Below, one piece after another: positions 7,182-12,569 of a stretch of DNA of 19,028 nt. The DNA is taken from positions 1-19,028 of the forward strand of contig JACROX010000053.1 of the NCBI GenBank assembly GCA_016214225.1, in the 5' to 3' direction. This DNA comes from Candidatus Peregrinibacteria bacterium. GTDB taxonomy: Bacteria; Patescibacteriota; Gracilibacteria; UBA1369; LOWO2-01-FULL-3. The notes beneath the pieces are model-generated. The model was not told the origin of the DNA and made no database searches. It saw only the letters and a program-made list of their open reading frames with translations. The position numbers were made by a program, and so were the translations under genes. Every line of letters begins with the position of its first letter. Within the stretch, counting starts at the first letter, position 1.

Positions 7182-8902
7182 AAAACAGGATTACCCTTTT
7201 GTCGTGAAATGTCGGCAATTACTACCGATGAAACTATTAAACTTTCAAATTGCGCTACGACAATTGTGTTTGGAGCGGCGGTTCCTTTTATTATCTTTGC
7301 CGTTTCATCAGTATTTTTTTCGTTTAGTATGTTTCCGAGGACCCTTGCTAATTTTATAAGAATTGCTTCGAGAGAAAATGGCTTGAATGTGCTAAAATAA
7401 GTGGCTAGGTTTTTTGCTAATTGTTTAGGTGTTTGCTTGATCTGTTTGGATGTTGATGAAGTTTCGTCGACAGTTTTTGCTTTGGATGTTGACGAAGTTT
7501 TTGTTGTTTTTGTCTTAATGGCAGCCGCTGCGGCAACGGGCATAATGTTTGTGGTTGATAGCTTCGAGGCTTTTGACTTGACTGATCGAATTTCCACTAC
7601 TTTGGCTGTCGGCGCTGAAATTTCAGCTTTATCCGTTACCGTTAAACTTTCAGGCTTGCTTAATTGTTCATTTTTAGAATCCTTTACCACAACCAAATAG
7701 GAGCCTTTATTAAGTGGCTTTTTTGGTACCACTATTGCTTTTTGTTCATCGTCCAGACGAACATGTTCTGCGACTAAAACTTGATTCGCGGGATTGTCTT
7801 TGTTTATTAAGAAAATTGAAAGATCGGCGTTTTTGTGTTCCGCGGTTACCCTGATTGCCGGTAAATTTCCCGACGTTAATTCTTTTTGAGGTTCTTCCGT
7901 GGGTTTTGCCGAGAGTTTTGGAGCGAGGGCGACGTAGTTTTGCGGATTGCCCATATTTTGCGGACTTCCCATGCTGCCAAAAGCGATGATATTCGCGATG
8001 TCTTTGCGGGGAGTCAAGGCTGATTCGTCGAAGGCAATGTCCAGTCTGTCATCTACGTTGTTTCGTCCGAAATCGTGATAAGTTTTTTGTGAGATAGCTT
8101 CAGCTTCTTTTTTTTTTTTTTTTTTTTTATATTCGTGAGAAGCGGTGTCGTAAACCGTTAATTCTTCATTGTTTTTGGATGACTCTTGCAGTTTTTCGGA
8201 AATGTCTTTTCTTGTGATTGTTTCCGTTTCTTTTACGGTTGGGATTATTTCTTCCGGCTTTGTTTCGACTGCCGGCTTGGCTTTCCGCTGCGCTTCTTCA
8301 AGTGTCGCCCTGTTAACTATGTCTGTAATCTCAGTTTGTGAAAGAGTTTCGCGAAGACCAAGTATTTCTTTGGCGTTGTCCGTTGATGTTTGAGTGGCCG
8401 ACTCTATGGCTCGTTCTTGCTCAATTCGAGTGGCTTTGTCTATTTCATCCGTGGTGTTGCCTTCGTCTGAGGTGTCCTCTTTCGTTATGTCCTCTTCTTC
8501 TGTGATGTCTTCCTCTTCTGTGACATCTTCTTCTTCCATTGCGTCGGTTTCGTCCCATGTGTTTTCGTCTGCCGTGTTTTCTTCCTCCGTGGCTGTTTCG
8601 TCCGTGGCATCTATTACATTACGCGTGGCTGATTTTAAAGATTCTTCTTGTTGGTCTTGTTTTTCAGGGGTTGGCTCTTCCGTTGATTGTTCATCGAATG
8701 TTGACTCGATTGCTGGTTCTTCGTCAGTGGTTGGTTCCGACATTGGTTCTTCGGGAGCCGGTTCCGCTGCCGAATCAGTAGAGGTGTCCGTGCTTGTTTC
8801 TTCATTAGACACATCCGGTTCTGTTCTGGTTTCAGCGGTCGTTTTGAGGCTGGAAGTGGCTAGGACCAATACCAGAAAAATAGCAATCAGAGGTTTTTTC
8901 AT
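6968..8902 (-). CDS. Secreted acidic/Ig-like protein, 3'-truncated with an antisense-derived tail
   Basis: Residues 1-24 form a clear signal peptide (MKKPLIAIFLVLVLATSS, likely cleavage near TTA-ET). Residues 25-190 are extremely rich in E, T, D and S, including an EEDITE repeat. A K7 run lies at 259-265. Residues 350-430 and 535-565 look like bacterial Ig-like beta domains (for example IKGTAAPNTIVVAQFE). From about residue 566 (base ~7205) the similarity ends, and the last ~70 codons are antisense to the 3' end of the ATPase gene; their hydrophobic stretch is therefore accidental. The protein is probably an envelope or surface adhesin-like factor that has lost its C-terminus and may be non-functional. 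TACAAT lies six bases before the ATG, so the mRNA may be leaderless; its -35 is poor. Confidence 0.8.
   Translation of the reverse strand: MKKPLIAIFLVLVLATSSLKTTAETRTEPDVSNEETSTDTSTDSAAEPAPEEPMSEPTTDEEPAIESTFDEQSTEEPTPEKQDQQEESLKSATRNVIDATDETATEEENTADENTWDETDAMEEEDVTEEEDITEEEDITKEDTSDEGNTTDEIDKATRIEQERAIESATQTSTDNAKEILGLRETLSQTEITDIVNRATLEEAQRKAKPAVETKPEEIIPTVKETETITRKDISEKLQESSKNNEELTVYDTASHEYKKKKKKKEAEAISQKTYHDFGRNNVDDRLDIAFDESALTPRKDIANIIAFGSMGSPQNMGNPQNYVALAPKLSAKPTEEPQKELTSGNLPAIRVTAEHKNADLSIFLINKDNPANQVLVAEHVRLDDEQKAIVVPKKPLNKGSYLVVVKDSKNEQLSKPESLTVTDKAEISAPTAKVVEIRSVKSKASKLSTTNIMPVAAAAAIKTKTTKTSSTSKAKTVDETSSTSKQIKQTPKQLAKNLATYFSTFKPFSLEAILIKLARVLGNILNEKNTDETAKIIKGTAAPNTIVVAQFESLIVSSVVIADISRQKGNPVFHRFLSSFMSLTDFTVIFLLALVLSQSFFCFSVRSLLYFTSIKTFFSVKKSISTPFSSKYLGFCFFIFKYT
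8108..8128 (-). repeat. 21-nt homopolymer (T21 on +, seven AAA lysine codons on -)
   Basis: Twenty-one consecutive T residues on the plus strand correspond exactly to seven AAA codons (residues 259-265) of the secreted-protein gene. Both flanks stay in one reading frame only if the length is a multiple of three. No GC-rich hairpin precedes it, so it is not a terminator. Such a tract is prone to replication or transcription slippage, and also to sequencing or assembly length error. Confidence 0.9.
8484..8537 (-). repeat. Three tandem 18-bp units in the acidic region
   Basis: Units at 8484-8501, 8502-8519 and 8520-8537 differ by a few bases and encode a repeated (E/K)ED(I/V)TE-type hexapeptide on the minus strand. 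They lie within the acidic extracellular stretch of the secreted protein. Copy-number variation here would leave the frame intact. Confidence 0.8.
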
Positions 8903-8908
8903 GGATTG

Positions 8909-8914
8909 ATTGTA
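8909..8914 (-). promoter_or_regulatory. Candidate -10 box of the secreted-protein gene
   Basis: On the minus strand TACAAT stands six bases before the ATG at 8902, exactly the geometry of the ATPase gene. The expected -35 (around 8932-8938, TTCCTC-like) is weak, so the assignment is tentative. Confidence 0.4.
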
Positions 8915-8989
8915 CTATTTCTTATCGCTCTTGAGGAAATTTTTTGATTGACTGATTCGCGGAGTGTTTTGCGGGTAAGTCTGTACTTG

Positions 8990-9019
8990 TTGACAAAAAC
9001 CGCGTAAGTGGTGTATAAA
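8990..9019 (+). promoter_or_regulatory. Promoter of the membrane-anchored sigma factor gene
   Basis: A perfect TTGACA (8990-8995) and a TATAAA (9014-9019) are separated by 18 bases. Transcription should start near 9026, giving a leader of about 18 bases without a Shine-Dalgarno site. It lies in the 141-bp divergent gap shared with the secreted-protein gene. Confidence 0.65.
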
Positions 9020-9043
9020 AAAGCTCCTTAATAAGCTGAATTT

Positions 9044-10339
9044 ATGGATTTATATGTCGAAAGGCAATGTATAATTCAAATGAAAGAGTCGAATCCTTCC
9101 CAGTTTTTGCTTCTTTTTGACGCGAATTTCGAGGCTTTATATAAATATGTTTTTAGAAGAGTCGGGAGTGTAAGTGAGACGGAAAAAACAGTTAGACTTG
9201 CTTTTCTTGATGCTCTCGGGCAGGTTCAAAGTACTCCCAATGATACGACTTATATTGTTTGGCTGTATAGCTTGGCGCGTCCGAGGGTTTTTGATTTTTT
9301 GGCTAAAGAAAGTTTCCCCGCGAAGACCGGATTTATCGAAAAATCTGACGTGGAGCTCCCCGATGACGCGATTTCCGATATCGATCGCGCCGAAAAAATG
9401 ATGAAAAAACTTTCCTTGGAAGAGAGAGAAATTTTAAGATTGAAACTTTATGAACAGATTACCGATGGTGACGTGATGGTGGTTTTAGGGATGGATGATG
9501 GAACTATCGGAACTAAAATTTATAGAGTTTTAAAAAGGGCGCATCTGCTTTTGTTTGGGGAAAGAAATGATGGCGCGGGCGCGTATTTCGGGGAACTTTC
9601 TGCGTTTTTTGAGAAGGTTAGGATGCAGGAGCGGACTGATGTTTCTTCCGTTTTCAAAATGGAGCTTCGCATGGCGTTGAATAATAAAATCGAGAGCAGA
9701 GATTTTGCCGTAGATGCCGAGGTCATTCAAGACGTGGAAATGAAAGATGGGGGGAAAGAGGTACCTTTTAAGGATTTATCTTCCGATCCCGCAAAAATAT
9801 TCGCGGAGGCGGCGAAGGGGATGGATAAGGAAGAAATAGATGAGGCTTTTGCTCAGCGCGCAGGGAAAGTTCAAGCCACGCAAGATTTTCAAAACGAGTC
9901 TGAATTTAAGGAAGTTTTTATGGAGATTTTTGATAAATGGAGAGGTGTTTTTATTTTTGTTCCGGTTGCGATTTTTGTGATTGCGGTTGGAATTGTTTTT
10001 ACCGTTAAGATTCTTAATTCCGGGATAGAAAGAGGCTATCCTACCGCTTGCAAGATAGCAGTTTCTTTTAGTGGAGATTTTTCCGATGGAGAGAAACGAA
10101 ATGTTAACGCGGCGATCAGCGATAAACTTTGCGGTAATTTTTTGGTGAATAAACTTGTTATAGCGAAAGGGGGCGAAGGAGTTTTAAATGTTGAGGTTGA
10201 CGTTCCCGCTTGGTTTCTGGAATATAGGTTTGTTTTGAAAAATAAAGATTGGAGAATAAAAAAATATGAGAGAACTGCTGGTGGCGACCAAAAATCACGG
10301 AAAATTTCTGGAAATTTCGGAGGCGCTGAAAACGCTTAA
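9044..10339 (+). CDS. ECF-like sigma factor fused to a transmembrane segment and extracytoplasmic domain
   Basis: Residues 20-85 resemble sigma-70 region 2 (FDANFEALYKYVFRRVGS, AFLDALGQV). Residues 118-170 resemble region 4, with a helix-turn-helix (LSLEEREILRLKLYEQIT, VLGMDDGTIGTKIYRVLKRA). A linker (175-300) with FFEKVRMQE and FKMELRMAL pieces recalls anti-sigma stalks. Residues 301-324 are one transmembrane helix (GVFIFVPVAIFVIAVGIVF). About 85-105 residues follow outside the membrane, with two cysteines (C337, C363) that could pair. The protein would direct RNA polymerase to a small regulon while tethered at the membrane, perhaps released by proteolysis; that is inference. It replaces the usual separate sigma/anti-sigma pair. 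The last 74 bases overlap the next gene in another frame, so the extreme C-terminus may be dispensable. Confidence 0.8.
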   Translation: MDLYVERQCIIQMKESNPSQFLLLFDANFEALYKYVFRRVGSVSETEKTVRLAFLDALGQVQSTPNDTTYIVWLYSLARPRVFDFLAKESFPAKTGFIEKSDVELPDDAISDIDRAEKMMKKLSLEEREILRLKLYEQITDGDVMVVLGMDDGTIGTKIYRVLKRAHLLLFGERNDGAGAYFGELSAFFEKVRMQERTDVSSVFKMELRMALNNKIESRDFAVDAEVIQDVEMKDGGKEVPFKDLSSDPAKIFAEAAKGMDKEEIDEAFAQRAGKVQATQDFQNESEFKEVFMEIFDKWRGVFIFVPVAIFVIAVGIVFTVKILNSGIERGYPTACKIAVSFSGDFSDGEKRNVNAAISDKLCGNFLVNKLVIAKGGEGVLNVEVDVPAWFLEYRFVLKNKDWRIKKYERTAGGDQKSRKISGNFGGAENA

Positions 10340-10874
10340 CGGTTGTCTTTTTAAACTTGTTTTTTTGAGGGACGTCAGTGTTATCTATGGAGATTTTGTG
10401 GAAGATGGTGAAACCTTTGCAGAGAATGCTTTTAAAAAAGCTTCGTATTATTTTGGAAAAACGGGGATTTTAACATTGGCGGAGGATTCCGGAATTATTG
10501 TTGATGCTCTTCGGGATGAGCTTGGAGTGAAGACTCGAAGATGGGGAGCGGGGGAGAGCGCGAGTGATGAAGAGTGGCTTGAATATTTTATGTCGAGAAT
10601 GAGCGGTGTTGTTGATCGAGGCGCGAAATTTGTGTGTAGCGCGTGCGTGTGCGGGGAAGAAATTCGCGAAGGGTTTGAGGGCGAAACTTACGGAAAAATT
10701 ACCGAAAAAATCATGGTGCCGATTTTGAAAGGGCTTCCATTGAGTTCGTGCTTTTTGCCTGACGGTCGCGATAAGGTTTATGCTGCCTTATCATCGGAAG
10801 AGAAAAATAAAATAAGTCATAGAGGAAAAGCGATGGTGGCTGTTTTGAAGTTCTTGGGGGAGTTGAAAGAGTAG
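10266..10874 (+). CDS. RdgB/Ham1-family non-canonical purine NTP pyrophosphatase
   Basis: The enzyme family hydrolyses XTP/dITP-type nucleotides to monophosphates, keeping the nucleotide pool clean. The 202 residues match family length. Motifs are MRELLVATKNHGKFLEI (1-17), the DGETFAENAFKKA block (47-59), LAEDSGIIVDAL (71-82) with the acidic residue D74, and the C-terminal EEKNKISHRGKA (178-189). The start is fixed because the family begins directly with this motif, even though the ATG lies 74 bases inside the sigma gene. A GGAG at 10250-10253, 12 bases upstream, may serve as ribosome site. Two oddities: the usual SARY after DSG appears as KTRRW (89-93), and the FGYDP(I/L)F motif is replaced by LPLSSCFLP (157-165). 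This points to a divergent subfamily with an altered substrate pocket. Confidence 0.88.
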   Translation: MRELLVATKNHGKFLEISEALKTLNGCLFKLVFLRDVSVIYGDFVEDGETFAENAFKKASYYFGKTGILTLAEDSGIIVDALRDELGVKTRRWGAGESASDEEWLEYFMSRMSGVVDRGAKFVCSACVCGEEIREGFEGETYGKITEKIMVPILKGLPLSSCFLPDGRDKVYAALSSEEKNKISHRGKAMVAVLKFLGELKE

Positions 10875-10920
10875 GACTCGCGGAGCTCGCTTGAGTTCCG
10901 GCTACGGACCGCTGTCCTCG
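10875..10920. repeat. GC-rich intergenic block between convergent genes
   Basis: The 46 bases between the RdgB stop (10874) and the methyltransferase stop (10921) are conspicuously GC-rich compared with everything around them. The first 12 bases, GACTCGCGGAGC, recur exactly at 19017-19028, also immediately after a stop codon. A related pattern (CTCG..CGGAGC..GCTTG) occurs at 15431-15447. A short GGAC/GTCC hairpin is possible at 10907-10918, but there is no U-tract, so it is not a classical terminator. It may be a dispersed intergenic repeat. Confidence 0.4.
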
Positions 10921-11469
10921 CTACTTAACGCTAACCAAAATTCCCGTTCCGATATCTAATTGAAACGATTCGTATTGTGGAGATTTTTTTAAAATATTCA
11001 TGTAAGGCAGTAATTCTTTTCTGTGTGAATTTATATTGTCCGCGATGATCATTCCGCCCTTTTTTACGCGATTTTTTAGGACTTTAAAATAAGACGGATA
11101 TTCGTATTTTGTCGCGTCGAATAAAATAAAATCAAAATACTTTGGGATTTTTGGAATGGACTTCGGCGCGTGTCCGAGGATTTGAGTGATGTATTTTTTC
11201 AATCCGGATTTTTGAAAATTATTTCGCGCGAGGCTGAATCTTTCTTTTTCATGCGATTCGATTGTGTATAAATGTCCTTTTGTTTTTGATAAGGCCGCGG
11301 CTATCCAAAGTCCCGAATATCCGGTGGATGTGCCTATTTCCAGCGCTGTTTTATATTTGCGATCTTTTATTGTCAGGTTTATAAAAATCGCTGTTTCTTC
11401 CGCAAGATTCCAATATTTTTCACGCTCCTTGTAGATTTTTTTAAGGAGCAAGATGAGTTTTTTGTTCAT
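10921..11469 (-). CDS. Class I SAM-dependent O-methyltransferase-like protein
   Basis: The 182-residue protein has motif I ALEIGTSTGYSGLWIA (42-57) for S-adenosylmethionine binding. E71 in LYTIES is at the end of the second strand. FDFILFDATKYEYPSYF (112-128) and GGMIIADNI (138-146) supply D118, D144 and N145, which correspond to the metal ligands of the catechol O-methyltransferase (family 3) group. A small soluble enzyme that methylates a hydroxyl on an unknown small molecule is likely. Length is a little short for the family, as it lacks part of the N-terminal helices. Its ATG lies eight bases after the stop of the channel gene, so the two are probably co-transcribed. TAAGG about six bases before the ATG may act as a weak ribosome site. 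The stop is TAG. Confidence 0.82.
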   Translation of the reverse strand: MNKKLILLLKKIYKEREKYWNLAEETAIFINLTIKDRKYKTALEIGTSTGYSGLWIAAALSKTKGHLYTIESHEKERFSLARNNFQKSGLKKYITQILGHAPKSIPKIPKYFDFILFDATKYEYPSYFKVLKNRVKKGGMIIADNINSHRKELLPYMNILKKSPQYESFQLDIGTGILVSVK

Positions 11470-11477
11470 GTAGAGCC

Positions 11478-12491
11478 TTAATCCCTGATGATATTTCTGG
11501 CTATAATTACCGTGAAAAGAGACATCAGTGCGACTCCGGCAAAACTTTCAGCGGCGGCAAGAAATCTTATCGCGCCTATCGCCTGATAATCTCCATATCC
11601 CAGCGTTGTGAATGTTACTGTGCTGAAGTACATGGAGTCAAGAAAGTATAAATTATCCAACTGTTGATTATTGTATAAAAGATCTCCGGAAAAAAGATAA
11701 ACTACCGCGCAAGCAGCCATGAAAATTAAGGAAAACGTAAATACTCGGAAAAAAGAAGTTCCGTATTTGCACAAAACATCACCAAAAAAATAATTTAACC
11801 AACGTACCGGATTGTTTCTTGCAAGAATTTTTCTTTTTGCCACCATTTCCCTGTAATGATATTTGTCCGCCACGGAGTGAAGGCTTGAGTTTTTATACAT
11901 TTCTTTTATTTGCTTGTATTCTATCGAAGTCAAATGGAAATTCCCTTCTTTTTCCGATTTAAGCTCTTTCCCGAAGGTTGTTTTTTGGTCGACAATCGTT
12001 GATGTTCCTATAACGTCTCTTATTGAAGCGTCTATAAAACTGCAATTTATGAGTTTCGCGCCCGCGAGATTTATCCCGTTGCATTCCGATTCCTGAAAAT
12101 TACAATTTGCCAGCGATGTGTTTCTGAAGTCAGAATGAGATATATCGGCTTGTTCAAAGAAACAATCATGGATTGCTCCGTCTTGGAAATTACAATGTTT
12201 TAAAAATGCTCCTTCAAAATGTATTGATGATAAAATCGCCAGATCTTCCAGAAATCCATCATCTTCCTTAACGGGGATTCTAAAATCAAATCCTGACAAA
12301 GGGATTCCTCTTAAATCTACGCATCCTTTAACTTCTTCGTCATTCGTAAAAGGAAAGTTTTTTATTTTTTGACGAAAAGCACCTGTACTTAAATAACAAT
12401 GAGATTCTTTTATTGTCTTTATGAGCTTTTTCCCTTTTTGCGTGTTCCATCGGCCTTGAAGGGCGATGAGCTTTTCTTTTTGATATATCAT
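11478..12491 (-). CDS. Pentapeptide-repeat potassium channel (two-TM, Ion_trans_2)
   Basis: Counting from the ATG at 12491 (337 residues), a charged N-terminus is followed by pentapeptide repeats at about 86-160 (HFEGAFLKHCNFQDG, DISHSDFRNTSLANCNF), which should form a right-handed beta-helix. TM1 is ~246-267 (SFFRVFTFSLIFMAACAVVYL), a pore helix is near 282-295, the K+ selectivity filter TTLGYGD is at 295-301, and TM2 is ~308-331. Four copies would form a K+-selective pore with cytoplasmic beta-helix domains. A longer frame from a TTG at 12530 exists, but a perfect extended -10 lies inside that extension, so the ATG is preferred. What gates it is unknown. It lies between the penicillin-binding protein and methyltransferase genes. 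Confidence 0.88.
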   Translation of the reverse strand: MIYQKEKLIALQGRWNTQKGKKLIKTIKESHCYLSTGAFRQKIKNFPFTNDEEVKGCVDLRGIPLSGFDFRIPVKEDDGFLEDLAILSSIHFEGAFLKHCNFQDGAIHDCFFEQADISHSDFRNTSLANCNFQESECNGINLAGAKLINCSFIDASIRDVIGTSTIVDQKTTFGKELKSEKEGNFHLTSIEYKQIKEMYKNSSLHSVADKYHYREMVAKRKILARNNPVRWLNYFFGDVLCKYGTSFFRVFTFSLIFMAACAVVYLFSGDLLYNNQQLDNLYFLDSMYFSTVTFTTLGYGDYQAIGAIRFLAAAESFAGVALMSLFTVIIARNIIRD

Positions 12492-12518
12492 GATTTCGCG
12501 CGCTTTTAAAATCGTTAT

Positions 12519-12527
12519 ATTATAACA
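12519..12527 (-). promoter_or_regulatory. Extended -10 promoter of the channel/methyltransferase unit
   Basis: On the minus strand TGTTATAAT (a TGn extension plus perfect TATAAT, hexamer at 12519-12524) stands 27 bases before the ATG at 12491. No good -35 is visible, as is usual for extended -10 promoters. It sets the channel start at the ATG, not the TTG at 12530, and gives a leader of about 20 bases. Confidence 0.6.
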
Positions 12528-12569
12528 CAAAAGGGCGCGAGAAGCTAGGGCCGTAACGGGTTTATTTTT

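Noticed and set aside
5938..7215. TGTCGG at 5938-5943 and 7210-7215 as target-site duplication of the ATPase cassette
   Set aside because: A six-base match at imprecise borders is expected by chance; no inverted repeats accompany it.
7209..7700. Two plus-strand frames downstream of the ATPase gene
   Set aside because: They are antisense to the Ig-like and Ser/Lys-rich part of the secreted-protein gene and resemble nothing known.
8108..8128. T21 run as a transcription terminator
   Set aside because: No GC-rich hairpin precedes it on the plus strand, and it lies inside a coherent coding frame.
8394..8909. 171-codon Ser/Val-rich plus-strand frame
   Set aside because: It is the mirror of the acidic GAA/GAC-rich region of the secreted protein; the Ser richness follows from the complement.
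12492..12530. TTG start at 12530 adding 13 residues to the channel
   Set aside because: The extension contains a perfect extended -10 element, so it is more likely promoter and leader; ATG 12491 is preferred.
12531..12569. Rho-independent terminator after the penicillin-binding protein gene
   Set aside because: Only a three-pair CCG/CGG stem is possible and no U-tract follows it on the minus strand.
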